Of a DNA stretch of 17,205 bases, positions 1 to 8,072 are shown one piece after another. Under the pieces are notes generated by a model. That model was not told the origin of the DNA. It made no database searches and saw nothing but the letters and a program-made list of their open reading frames with translations. Each line of letters starts with the position of its first letter. Within the stretch, counting starts at the first letter, position 1. Both the position numbers and the translations under genes were made by a program. The DNA lies in contig CAIWKW010000059.1 of assembly GCA_903913365.1 (NCBI GenBank), positions 1-17,205 of the forward strand. Reading direction: 5' to 3'. This DNA comes from Candidatus Doudnabacteria bacterium (GTDB taxonomy: Bacteria > Patescibacteriota > Doudnabacteria > UBA920).

Positions 1-308
1 AAATTATTAAATACATCATTATCGTAAAACCTTAAAACCCTTATACCCTGTGAATTTATAAACTTTGTACGCTCATTGTCATATTCTAAACTTTTTGTTT
101 CCATATGTTGGCTACCATCAAGTTCAATTCCTAGGCTAACTGCGGAACAATAAAAATCCAGCACATATTTTCCAACACCATATTGACGGGTAAACTTATA
201 TCCCAAAATTTGGTTTTTCCGTAAAGTTTGCCAAAGTTTTCTTTCTGCGTCTGTGGAGTTGTTTCTTAACTTTTGCCTTAGGGTTTTAAAGCGCTTGTCT
301 TGGTACAT
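1..308 (-). CDS. DUF559 endonuclease-like protein (3' end cut by window edge)
   Basis: Translation from the ATG at 308-306 gives about 102 residues that run off the window. Visible family features are an N-terminal LRNNSTDAERKLWQTLR helix, then YKFTRQYGVGKYVLDFYC, then the acidic IELDGSQH segment, then a YDNERTKF helix and RVLRFYDNDVF. This is the layout of the DUF559 / Vsr-like PD-(D/E)xK fold, in which D/E residues of the VLDFYC and IELDGSQH strands form the metal site. Family members are usually 110-130 aa, so little is missing. The biochemical role of most DUF559 proteins is not established. A GC-rich 10-bp hairpin lies 67 bp upstream. The gene is transcribed away from the glycan block and looks like an independent cassette. 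Confidence in the family is high; in function, low. Confidence 0.85.
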   Translation of the reverse strand, partial: MYQDKRFKTLRQKLRNNSTDAERKLWQTLRKNQILGYKFTRQYGVGKYVLDFYCSAVSLGIELDGSQHMETKSLEYDNERTKFINSQGIRVLRFYDNDVFNN

Positions 309-374
309 AGATGTTTAATATCACCCCAATTTTAGCCCAAAGAAGAATTGCCTCCTTATAATATCACCCCCTAG

Positions 375-398
375 CCCCCTCTTATAAATAAGAGGGGG
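375..398. repeat. 10-bp perfect GC-rich hairpin with TAAA loop
   Basis: CCCCCTCTTA (375-384) pairs perfectly with TAAGAGGGGG (389-398) around a 4-nt loop. No U-run follows on either strand, so it is not a typical terminator. Nearby, AATATCACCCC occurs twice (317-327 and 360-370), suggesting a short repeat element. The remaining sequence between 309 and 520 shows only AT-rich TAATTTCT-like runs. The hairpin lies between the 5' end of the DUF559 gene and the 3' end of the glycosyltransferase gene. Confidence 0.75.
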
Positions 399-520
399 AA
401 GACTGCACTCCCATAATTCTCAGAAATAGCCAAATTTCAATCAATTTCTCAATTTCTATTAATTTCTTAATATCAACCGAGTAACGCCTTGCAAATTTCC
501 ATTAATATCCTCCCTGGCAA

Positions 521-2311
521 TTACCTGGTTTTATACACCGCCATAACCGTTTGATTGAATTTATTGCGGAGCTCCAAAGACAAATACGCTTCGGGGTGAT
601 ATTGCTTAAACTTTTTGGTATCAAATACGGAAGATTGAGTAAATATGGCCTCCTGCCCGGGCATTAGAGGAGGCATTTGCCAGGAATTTTCCGGGTCAAC
701 CTGAACATAAGGAACATTGCAGGGCTCATCAAAATCACCGTTTGGATTTGAGGTTAAATAGTCGGTAGTTTGAACGGAGTATTTATCCAAAATCAAAAAA
801 GTGGAATTCTTTGTTGATTGGCCGGAGGAAGCAGCCGCGCTGTTGCATCTGGCAACAAGGTACTGGCTAACCGGGGTTAAATCGGCGCGGAAAGAATAAA
901 AATATTCCGGACTGTTTGCCGCGTATACAAAATACAAAAAATATGTTTGAAAAATTAGCGCGGCAAAAAAACATACGGCCAGAAGTTTTAAACCCAAGTT
1001 AACCAAATGCATTCTTCTTGGCACAAAGTAATTATTTTTTGCCCACTCCGGATCTTTATAGTGATAAAGCGCATGTTTCCACAAACGGCGGTGCAGACTC
1101 ATAACAATTTGGGCAAACTCATAAATTACCCAGGCTGTAATAATGAACACCGGAGCAATGGCACCGGCCATACGCAAGCCGTGCGGTATGCCTTCGGCAG
1201 TGGCCAATTCAGGGAGCAACATGCCCCAAAACCAGCCTGTAAGCAAATAATATTTCCAGTATTTCGAGCGTTTTGCCGGAGCAAAAAAATACCAAACCCC
1301 GAAAAAACAAACCAATACTAAGCCAATGCCAAAAAACGGACTAACTAAAGGCGAAAGCTGAGCAAAACCGGAAATATTTTGCCGCCAATTTAAATCGCCA
1401 TGAATAAAAAATCCGGTAATAGTGGTTTTTAAAACTTCGGTAAAAACACTCAATACGACTGTTATTGTGGGCTTTGAAGTTAGCCGCACGCCGTTTACCG
1501 TATACAAAGTTTGATTAAAAATGCTGACCTGCCCGCTGCGGCCGATAAAATAATCAAAATTATGGTAAAAATAATTGGCCAACGGGAAAACAACAATTAA
1601 AAACGCGAGTACAAACAACAAAAATTGTTTCCAGTATTTTTTTATTGTAAACTGCAAGTCGCCTTTTTTAAAAGCTGCGAGCAAAGGCCAAAACAGAATC
1701 ATAAACAAAACCGGAGCCATAATCCTGTAGGCAATATAAGTATAAAATCCCAGCGCGAACGTGGCGCCGGTTAGAAGAGCCAGCCAAAGTTTGGCCTTTT
1801 GCGTTTTTGCCTGATAGGTGCAAAGCAAAAAATAAATGGTTAGTGCGCCAAACAGGGGAGTAAGGTTTGCCCTAAAAGCCGTACGCGACAAAACCACATG
1901 CCAAGTGGAAACAGCCATTAAAAAAGAAGCTAGTAGAGCAATGTTTATTGATCGTTTTTTTCCGGCTTCGTCAGTTTCATCCAAAACATCCAAAGAAAAA
2001 ATTCTTTTGGTCGCAAAAAACACGGCCAAAACACTTAAAACACCGACTAAAGACGCAACAACGTGCATTTGCCACTGGCCTTTGCCAAAAATTGCGGTAC
2101 TGGCCCATTCCATATAAAAAAACAGGGCCTCCCTGCCGTTGCCGCGTTCATAAAACGGCTGAAGGTGACCTTGTTGCATTAAATTAATATCCAAGCCGTT
2201 TGCCGCTTCATCTGGAAACAAACCTCCCGGCATTTGGTGTATTTGATAAAACCGAAAAAATATCGCCACTAAAATTATCGCGCCCAAAAGAAATTTTTGT
2301 TTTAAATTCAT
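521..2311 (-). CDS. GT-C fold membrane glycosyltransferase (ArnT/PMT-like)
   Basis: A 596-residue polytopic membrane protein. It begins with a transmembrane helix (about residues 7-25), followed by the first extracytoplasmic loop with MPGGLFPDEAANG. The acidic pair D34-E35 matches the catalytic/metal DE motif of ArnT and PMT-type GT-C transferases, which use a polyprenyl-phosphate sugar donor and act on the outer face of the membrane. Around ten further hydrophobic helices follow, then a soluble C-terminal part from about residue 480. It is divergent from the 3-TM/GT2/YfhO/WecA-like block, and the shared theme suggests surface glycan or glycoprotein assembly. Acceptor and donor cannot be read from sequence. 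No Shine-Dalgarno precedes the ATG; the A/T-rich upstream suggests a weak or leaderless start. Confidence 0.8.
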   Translation of the reverse strand: MNLKQKFLLGAIILVAIFFRFYQIHQMPGGLFPDEAANGLDINLMQQGHLQPFYERGNGREALFFYMEWASTAIFGKGQWQMHVVASLVGVLSVLAVFFATKRIFSLDVLDETDEAGKKRSINIALLASFLMAVSTWHVVLSRTAFRANLTPLFGALTIYFLLCTYQAKTQKAKLWLALLTGATFALGFYTYIAYRIMAPVLFMILFWPLLAAFKKGDLQFTIKKYWKQFLLFVLAFLIVVFPLANYFYHNFDYFIGRSGQVSIFNQTLYTVNGVRLTSKPTITVVLSVFTEVLKTTITGFFIHGDLNWRQNISGFAQLSPLVSPFFGIGLVLVCFFGVWYFFAPAKRSKYWKYYLLTGWFWGMLLPELATAEGIPHGLRMAGAIAPVFIITAWVIYEFAQIVMSLHRRLWKHALYHYKDPEWAKNNYFVPRRMHLVNLGLKLLAVCFFAALIFQTYFLYFVYAANSPEYFYSFRADLTPVSQYLVARCNSAAASSGQSTKNSTFLILDKYSVQTTDYLTSNPNGDFDEPCNVPYVQVDPENSWQMPPLMPGQEAIFTQSSVFDTKKFKQYHPEAYLSLELRNKFNQTVMAVYKTR

Positions 2312-2324
2312 ATTGTTTTTTTGT

Positions 2325-2353
2325 TTGGCTTTAAACCAAATTTATGATATAAT
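2325..2353 (+). promoter_or_regulatory. Sigma70-type promoter for the 3-TM gene
   Basis: TTGGCT (2325-2330), a 17-nt spacer and a consensus TATAAT (2348-2353). The expected start near 2360 gives a leader of about 70 nt before the ATG at 2430. Confidence 0.6.
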
Positions 2354-2382
2354 CAAAAATAGGTTTACGAATAAATTGTTAT

Positions 2383-2409
2383 AGTTAAGCTATATTTTAT
2401 GGCTTAACT
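2383..2409 (+). promoter_or_regulatory. Leader hairpin upstream of the 3-TM gene
   Basis: AGTTAAGC (2383-2390) pairs with GCTTAACT (2402-2409) across an 11-nt AT-rich loop. It lies inside the predicted leader, 20 nt before the start codon. It may affect translation or RNA stability; no known riboswitch class is recognisable. Confidence 0.4.
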
Positions 2410-2429
2410 TAATTATAATTGTCTTTAAA

Positions 2430-2786
2430 ATGAATTTTAATTTTGGCGAAGAATTTAAAAAATATTTTGGCAATTTTCGGTTTCTTTGGTCTTTGTGCGT
2501 TATTGTCAATATTATAACATTTTTATTCATTTTTTACAAAATCCACCCGGACAACAAACTTTTGGCCCTTCACTATAACGTGTTAATTGGGGTAGAGTGG
2601 TACGGCAAAGGAAAGAATCTATATTTTATACCCGGTATTGGTCTAATTATAACTTTTGTGAATTTTATTATTTATCGCGCTTTAAAAAACAGCGAATTTT
2701 TTTATAATTTTTTGGTGATTTTTATAAGCCTTTGCGTGCAGTTAATTTTGCTTGCTTCCGCGCTGTTTTTGGTAAAAGTGAACTAA
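2430..2786 (+). CDS. Small three-TM membrane protein, function unknown
   Basis: 118 residues with a short N-terminal cytoplasmic part (FGEEFKKYFGNF), three hydrophobic segments at about 16-37, 63-83 and 90-114, and a conserved-looking loop (LALHYNVLIGVEWYGKGK) between the first two. The P/H-Y-N-x-x-x-G-V pattern resembles small membrane proteins I associate with CPR genomes, but I cannot name a family. It leads the glycan-gene block, separated from the GT2 gene by a palindromic heptamer repeat. It has its own promoter. A role as accessory subunit of the glycan machinery is inference from position only. Confidence 0.75.
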   Translation: MNFNFGEEFKKYFGNFRFLWSLCVIVNIITFLFIFYKIHPDNKLLALHYNVLIGVEWYGKGKNLYFIPGIGLIITFVNFIIYRALKNSEFFYNFLVIFISLCVQLILLASALFLVKVN

Positions 2787-2876
2787 AACTACAGAAAACT
2801 TTTAGCACTACAGATGCCTACAGAAACGGCGCATCTGTAGGCATCTGTAGATTTGTATTTATCTGTAGTTCTGTAG
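2787..2876. repeat. CTACAGA heptamer palindrome cluster
   Basis: A perfect 17-bp stem (2808-2824 with 2834-2850, 9-nt loop) is enclosed by a 9-bp outer stem, AACTACAGA (2787-2795) with TCTGTAGTT (2862-2870). The heptamer CTACAGA occurs three times on the left (2789, 2808, 2818) and its complement TCTGTAG four times on the right (2834, 2844, 2862, 2870). The array starts right after the 3-TM stop codon and ends 4 nt before the GT2 ATG, so it takes up the whole intergenic space and leaves no Shine-Dalgarno site. Confidence 0.9.
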
Positions 2877-2880
2877 ATTT

Positions 2881-4539
2881 ATGTATAGAAAAAGAAGCTT
2901 TCAGGAAAGAATTTGGGAAATTCTACCCGGCCTCCAATTTTGGACGGTTTTTTTCGGCAGTATTTTATTGTCCTATTTTTTCCCTTCTTGGGCCGCATTG
3001 TTCATAATTTGTTTTGATTTATACTGGGTCTTAAAGGCAATAAACGTTGCCACCCATTTGGTTACCGCTTATAAAAAATTCAGGCTTTTTGTCACTATAG
3101 ATTGGCTAAGCTACGCCGAAAAACTGGACAACTTTTCCAAATTTGCCGAATTTTTGGGCAGTAAAGCCGCTGCGGCAAAACCAAACCTTGAAAAATTCTT
3201 TTACCTATCCGAGCAAAAAAGAATCCTTTCTCTGGTCAAAACAGGTAAAAATGGCGGTAGACTTTTAAACTTCTTTCACGTAATTCTTATTCCTTTTACA
3301 GACGAGAACTTTGAGGTTTTGGATTCAACCTTTAGCGCTCTGGCCGCCTGTAGGTACCCCAAAGAAAAAATGATTATCCTTTTGGCCAGCGAGGCCCGCA
3401 TTGGAGAGCCGGCGCAGGAAGTTGCTCAGAGAATTAAAACGAAATACCAAAGCGATTTTTATCAATTTTTTATAACCATACATCCCGACGGCTTGCCCGG
3501 AGAAATAAAAGGTAAAAGCGCCAATGCCAGCTATGCAGTGCAAACTATTTTACCGGAATTAAATAAACTGAACATTGCGGTCGAACAAGTTTTGGTTTCC
3601 AATTTCGATTCCGACACCATTGTCCACCCGCAATATTTTGCCAAGGTTATTTACGAATTTTTAACCGCCAAAATGCCGTATCAGTCTAGCTACCAGCCAA
3701 TCGCCATTTACAACAACAACATCTGGGACAGCCCGGCGATTATCCGCGTTGTCAGCGTATCCAATTCATTTTTTCAGTTTACGGAAAGCAGCCGCCCGGA
3801 CCGCCTTCGCACTTTTTCTTCCCACACTATGACCTTAAAAGCTTTGATTGAAGTCGGCTTTTGGAAAAAAGATATCGTGAACGAAGACGGTTATATTTAT
3901 TGGCAATGTTATTTGCGTTATAAAGGCGCTTACAATGTCATCCCGCTGTTTATTCCAATTTCACTGGACACCTGCCTGGCCAATACCACCTGGCAAACTC
4001 TTATTAATCAATACAAACAAAAACGCCGCTGGGCTTACAATGTGGAATATTATCCCCAGCTGCTTCCCAAACTTCTAATGTCCGAAGCTCCTTTCTGGGA
4101 TAAAATGTACAAATGCTTCCAATACGTGGAAGGAAATTTTAATTGGGCAACGGCCAGCATCCTTATTTCTTCGCTCGGCTGGCTGCCGCTGTTTTTAGGC
4201 GGCGACGCTTTTACGCAAAGCGTTATTGGCTACAATCTGCCGCTTGTCACCAAAACTTTAATGACTATTGCCACTCTCTTTTTAATTTTCAGCGTTTACA
4301 TTAATTTGATACTGCTTCCTCCAAGGCCGAAAAAATACAGCGTTTGGCGCTCCGTTGAAATGTATTTGCAATGGTTTTTGGTTCCCATCACTTCTGTGGT
4401 TTTCGGCAGCTTGCCTGCTGTGGAAGCACAAACCCGTTTAATGTTTGGCCAGTACCTGGAATTCTGGGTCACGCCAAAAGCGCGAAAAGGGGAGAATACG
4501 GGCCTGACAATGAAAGAAATGCAATCGGAAAAACAATAA
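2881..4539 (+). CDS. Membrane-anchored GT2 family glycosyltransferase
   Basis: 552 residues. Two N-terminal hydrophobic stretches (about 20-32 and 37-55) are followed by a GT-A catalytic domain from about residue 130. The catalytic set of processive or cellulose-synthase-like GT2 enzymes is visible: SNFDSDT with the metal/nucleotide DxD at 243-245, the general base pair ED at 335-336, and QxxRW as QKRRW at 380-384. C-terminal membrane helices lie at about 425-445, 455-478 and 495-510. It should transfer a sugar from a nucleotide-sugar donor at the cytoplasmic membrane and may extrude the product. The start is ATG 2881, directly after a palindromic repeat. Its stop overlaps the next start (TAATG), which implies translational coupling with the YfhO-like gene. 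Confidence 0.88.
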   Translation: MYRKRSFQERIWEILPGLQFWTVFFGSILLSYFFPSWAALFIICFDLYWVLKAINVATHLVTAYKKFRLFVTIDWLSYAEKLDNFSKFAEFLGSKAAAAKPNLEKFFYLSEQKRILSLVKTGKNGGRLLNFFHVILIPFTDENFEVLDSTFSALAACRYPKEKMIILLASEARIGEPAQEVAQRIKTKYQSDFYQFFITIHPDGLPGEIKGKSANASYAVQTILPELNKLNIAVEQVLVSNFDSDTIVHPQYFAKVIYEFLTAKMPYQSSYQPIAIYNNNIWDSPAIIRVVSVSNSFFQFTESSRPDRLRTFSSHTMTLKALIEVGFWKKDIVNEDGYIYWQCYLRYKGAYNVIPLFIPISLDTCLANTTWQTLINQYKQKRRWAYNVEYYPQLLPKLLMSEAPFWDKMYKCFQYVEGNFNWATASILISSLGWLPLFLGGDAFTQSVIGYNLPLVTKTLMTIATLFLIFSVYINLILLPPRPKKYSVWRSVEMYLQWFLVPITSVVFGSLPAVEAQTRLMFGQYLEFWVTPKARKGENTGLTMKEMQSEKQ

Positions 4540-6857
4540 TGAAAAAACTGTTTTCAAAATTAATTCCAAATAAAAAAACAAATATTTTTGCCGTTTTTTT
4601 ATTTGGAATTTTGTCAATTGTTTTTCTGTCACCGGCAATTATTAACTCAAAATATTTTGCGCCAACCGACGTAGTCAGAGATAATCAGCCATTTTTAAAT
4701 CAAACCACTCCGCATAACCGGGTAACTGCTGACGTTACCTTTCAATTTTTACCATGGCTTAAACTTTCAAAAGATTTGCTCAAACAAGGCGATTTCCCGT
4801 TTTGGAATATTTATTCCGGCGGAGGGCTGCCCTTATTCGCAAACATGCAAGCGGCAACTCTGTTTCCCCTAACCTGGCTATTTTTTCTTTTTAATTTTAA
4901 AATAGCGCTTTTATTATATGCTTTTTTTAAATTATTCCTGTTGGGATATTTTACCTACTTATTTTTAAAGGAACTCGGATTAAAATACGAAGTTTGTCTA
5001 ATCGGCGGTACGGCTTTTATGTTTGCCAACACCAATATTATTTGGCTTTTGTGGCCGCTGAGCAGTGTTATTATTTTTTTGCCGTTAAATTTTTTCTTAA
5101 TTGAGAAAATTCTCTCGCAGGATAAAAAAGTCTACTTGCCGGCTTTCGTTTGTTCAATAACCCTTAGCATTTTTGCCGGACACCCCCAAACGCTTTTTTA
5201 TATCTTATTTACAACTGGTTTATACTGTCTTTTCCGCTTATGGGAAAAGTCTGATAATTTACGCCGAAAATTTATTCGTTTAACAGAATTAATTACGGCT
5301 TCTGTTATTGGCGTCGGTTTAGCCACATTGGCATGGTTGCCGTTTTTGGAATACCTTAAGTTAAGCGAAAACTTAATTAACAGGCAACAATACTTATCAA
5401 ACCCCTTTTACCTGCAAAAGTTTCTGTTTGTTACAAATATAATTCCGGACTTTTTTGGGAATCCCGCGTATAAAAATTTTTCCTTTATGGTTGGCTATAG
5501 CGAACAGACTATGGGATATGTTGGAATTTCCCTGTTATTTTTGGCCTTATATGCATTCATTTCCGGTTATAAAAATAAAACCATTTTATTTTTTTCAAGC
5601 TTGCTGTTTTTATCCTACTGCTTAATTTATAGATTTGAACCAATTTATTGGCTTATAAACAAATTACCCGGATTTAGCTTAAACTATAACAACCGTTTTC
5701 AGTATATTTGGGCATTTGGGGCAGTTATTTTGGGCAGCTTGGGGCTAAATGACATTATGAGCACAGGCCTAAACAAAGTTAAATTTACTATTTCAACCGT
5801 AATTTTATTAACAGCAAGTATTTTTTACTCCTGGCAAGCCAGGCTTTTCAGCAAAACTTTACAAACGCCAATTACTTGGCATTCAATAACCAACTGGCAA
5901 AATTTCTTTTTTATAATTTTTGCGTTAAACCTTGCCGCAGGAATTTTTATAATCCTTAAAGCAAAAAACAATCCAAAATGGTTGTGGGTTTTATTGCTTT
6001 TAGTTTTTTTTGAAACCGGCATGCACGGACTAATTTTTAATACTAATTCCACCGACAAAAACTTTTTTCCCAGCACCGGCGCCACTGTTTTTTTAGCAAG
6101 TGATTTTTCTAACAATTTCGGCAAAACTTTTTCTTTTGGCAACATTTTTTTGCCCAATTTAAGCACCTGGTATGGTTTTAATCAGGTTACAGATTACGAT
6201 GCATTTTCTCTAAAAACATCTTGGGATTTTAAAAAAAATATAGCAAATTTTAACTATTCCCCCGAGTTTACGAATGATATGCCTAACATAAAGGCTCTGG
6301 AATTTTTTGGCGTTAAAAATATGGTTTATCCCCAAGAATTAAAAACAATTTTACTAAATAAAAATCCCGGTTTACAAATTAGCTATCAAGACGCTCAAGT
6401 GGTAATATTTCAGCTTAACGCATTACCAAGAGCATATATTGTTCAAGCGTACGCGGCGTCTCAATTGCAAAATAAAATTGACAGCTTAATTATTAACCCC
6501 GATAAAAATAAAATTAGCTATGTGGATAAATATGAGCTGTTAAAAAATGGCACAAGCTTAGTTAACTACCGCACGGATAAAACTTCATTTTTAATAACAA
6601 ACGAAAACTATTATCCGGGATGGCAGGCTTTACTTGACGGAAAAGATAACCTTCCGGTTTTAAATATCTCCGGCTTTAAAGCAGTAAGCCTGCCTACAGG
6701 CATACATAGTATTAAAATATATTATTATCCGAAATCTTTTGTATTAGGCATTAAGTTAAGTACTGCAAGTCTCCTGTTCTTTATTTTATTTATTTTCTAT
6801 AGTTTCAGGGCCAGAGTTCTAAAGCCATCGAATAAAATTATCCAACAACAAATATAG
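4539..6857 (+). CDS. YfhO-like multispanning membrane protein
   Basis: 772 residues from the ATG at 4539, chosen because it shares its A with the upstream TAA stop; an upstream in-frame extension to 4371 merely shadows the GT2 gene. After the first TM helix comes the family hallmark region DVTFQFLPW, then FPFWNIYSGGGLPLFANMQ, as in YfhO/GT-C-type proteins. Around ten further helices follow. A soluble C-terminal domain ends with NENYYPGWQALLDG and SLPTGIHSIKIYYYP, then a last helix. YfhO-family members are implicated in glycosylating lipoteichoic acid or other envelope polymers. Here the partner is probably the coupled GT2. Donor and acceptor are unknown. Confidence 0.85.
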   Translation: MKKLFSKLIPNKKTNIFAVFLFGILSIVFLSPAIINSKYFAPTDVVRDNQPFLNQTTPHNRVTADVTFQFLPWLKLSKDLLKQGDFPFWNIYSGGGLPLFANMQAATLFPLTWLFFLFNFKIALLLYAFFKLFLLGYFTYLFLKELGLKYEVCLIGGTAFMFANTNIIWLLWPLSSVIIFLPLNFFLIEKILSQDKKVYLPAFVCSITLSIFAGHPQTLFYILFTTGLYCLFRLWEKSDNLRRKFIRLTELITASVIGVGLATLAWLPFLEYLKLSENLINRQQYLSNPFYLQKFLFVTNIIPDFFGNPAYKNFSFMVGYSEQTMGYVGISLLFLALYAFISGYKNKTILFFSSLLFLSYCLIYRFEPIYWLINKLPGFSLNYNNRFQYIWAFGAVILGSLGLNDIMSTGLNKVKFTISTVILLTASIFYSWQARLFSKTLQTPITWHSITNWQNFFFIIFALNLAAGIFIILKAKNNPKWLWVLLLLVFFETGMHGLIFNTNSTDKNFFPSTGATVFLASDFSNNFGKTFSFGNIFLPNLSTWYGFNQVTDYDAFSLKTSWDFKKNIANFNYSPEFTNDMPNIKALEFFGVKNMVYPQELKTILLNKNPGLQISYQDAQVVIFQLNALPRAYIVQAYAASQLQNKIDSLIINPDKNKISYVDKYELLKNGTSLVNYRTDKTSFLITNENYYPGWQALLDGKDNLPVLNISGFKAVSLPTGIHSIKIYYYPKSFVLGIKLSTASLLFFILFIFYSFRARVLKPSNKIIQQQI

Positions 6858-6863
6858 TATAAT
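6858..6863 (+). promoter_or_regulatory. -10 box of a probable leaderless promoter
   Basis: A consensus TATAAT begins on the last base of the YfhO stop codon (6857 is the G of TAG, 6858 the first T of the box). The next ATG starts at 6873, only 9 bases after the box, so transcription would begin at or next to the start codon. No convincing -35 is seen and no Shine-Dalgarno site exists. Confidence 0.5.
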
Positions 6864-6872
6864 TATAAAAAC

Positions 6873-8015
6873 ATGATTTATCTTATTTATTTTATAACAT
6901 CGTTTCTGCTGGCTCTGGCAATAACTCCGTTGGTAAAAAAACTGGCGGGCAGGCTTAATATTATCGATGTGCCGAAAGCGCCGCGCAAAGTTCACGAACG
7001 CCCAACGCCTCTGCTCGGCGGTCTTTCCATTTACTTAAGTTTTCTTTTGGCGATTTTGATTTATTTAAACTTCGGCAATCCAAACTTTGAGATTGTACCC
7101 ATTAAATTTTTTTTGGGTATAATTTTTGGCGGCCTTATTTTGGTGCTTGGCGGCGCCATAGACGATAAATATAACTTGCCGCCAAAAATTTTATGGCTTT
7201 TTCCGGCGTTAGCGTCCCTGATTATAGTTTGGTCGGGGATTGGAGTGGGAATTACCGAAATCAGCAACCCTTTCGGCGGAACAATATTTGTTGGTTACCA
7301 CTTGTCACTTGTCACTTTCAACTTGTCACTAGTGGCTTTGCTGGTCTGGCTCTGGATGATGGGTATGATTTTTACCACCAAGCTGCTCGACGGCCTGGAC
7401 GGCTTGTGCTCGGGCATAGCACTAATTGGCGGACTGACCATGTTTGCGCTTTCGCTCGGTTCAAGAATTAACCAGCCCATTACAGCCAGCATTGCAATTA
7501 TTTTAAGCGGGGCGATTTTAGGTTATTTAATTTACGCATTCAATCCCGCCTCAATTTTCTTGGGCGAAGGCGGCAGCACTTTTTTGGGCTTTATGCTGGG
7601 CGTTATATCGGTAATTTCAGGAGCCAAAATTGCCACCGCGCTTTTGGTTATGGGTATTCCAATCTTGGACGTTGCCTGGGTAATAATAAAGCGCCTTTGG
7701 TATAGGCACAGCCCGTTTGTGGGCGACAGGCAGCATTTGCATTTTAGGTTGCTTGATATTGGCCTAACGCAGCGCCAAACGGTTTTGGTTTTATATGGAA
7801 TTTCTGCAATTTTTGGCACAACAGCCGTGTTTTTGCAAAGCATGGGCAAACTTATTGCCCTGGTAATACTATTTTGCGTAATGTTGGCATTGGCCATGAC
7901 CGTGGTTGTTTTATACAAAAAAAAGCACCCGCACGTGCCGGATTTGTTTGATTATAATCGGAGACCCTCTTCTCCTGGCCCCGTAAAAAAAATCTACGGG
8001 GCTGGCAAGGAGTAG
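6873..8015 (+). CDS. WecA/TagO/MraY-family polyprenyl-phosphate sugar-1-phosphate transferase
   Basis: 380 residues with about ten TM helices. It transfers a HexNAc-1-phosphate from a UDP-sugar to undecaprenyl phosphate, the first membrane step of glycan synthesis. Visible motifs are GGAIDDKYNLPP with D97-D98, KLLDGLDGL with D173 and D176, FLGEGGS at 229-235, and the HxH motif DRQHLHFRL at 285-293, which places it with WecA-like enzymes rather than MraY. In FLGEGGS a Glu stands where the family usually has Asp (FLGDSGS). Residues about 143-155 are encoded by a 7-bp tandem repeat. The last 13 or so residues and the stop lie on a palindromic hairpin. It is the likely entry enzyme for the surrounding transferases. 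Confidence 0.9.
   Translation: MIYLIYFITSFLLALAITPLVKKLAGRLNIIDVPKAPRKVHERPTPLLGGLSIYLSFLLAILIYLNFGNPNFEIVPIKFFLGIIFGGLILVLGGAIDDKYNLPPKILWLFPALASLIIVWSGIGVGITEISNPFGGTIFVGYHLSLVTFNLSLVALLVWLWMMGMIFTTKLLDGLDGLCSGIALIGGLTMFALSLGSRINQPITASIAIILSGAILGYLIYAFNPASIFLGEGGSTFLGFMLGVISVISGAKIATALLVMGIPILDVAWVIIKRLWYRHSPFVGDRQHLHFRLLDIGLTQRQTVLVLYGISAIFGTTAVFLQSMGKLIALVILFCVMLALAMTVVVLYKKKHPHVPDLFDYNRRPSSPGPVKKIYGAGKE
7300..7334 (+). repeat. 7-bp tandem repeat (ACTTGTC) inside the WecA-like gene
   Basis: ACTTGTC at 7300, 7307 and 7321, with ACTTTCA at 7314 and a degenerate ACTAGTG at 7328, make five head-to-tail heptamers. They encode HLSLVTF-NLSLVAL in a loop/TM segment just before the KLLDGLDGL motif. 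Gain or loss of one unit would shift the frame. Confidence 0.85.
7972..8012. repeat. Palindromic hairpin forming the 3' end of the WecA-like gene
   Basis: GCCCCGTA (7978-7985) pairs with TACGGGGC (7995-8002), and CTCCT (7972-7976) with AGGAG (8008-8012) just outside. The stop codon TAG follows at 8013-8015, so this element codes for the C-terminal tail of the protein. The lack of a U-run argues against a terminator. Confidence 0.65.
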
Positions 8016-8072
8016 ATGTCTTAAGTACATCCGAAAGACAGATAAGGTCGAAACACCAGCATTAACCTCATC

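Noticed and set aside
2787..2876. CRISPR array from repeated CTACAGA units
   Set aside because: Units are only 7 bp, occur in both orientations and lack regular spacers; no cas genes nearby.
4371..4538. Longer N-terminus for the YfhO-like gene
   Set aside because: The extension overlaps the GT2 gene in another frame, and the TAATG overlap plus a basic start followed by a TM helix support 4539.
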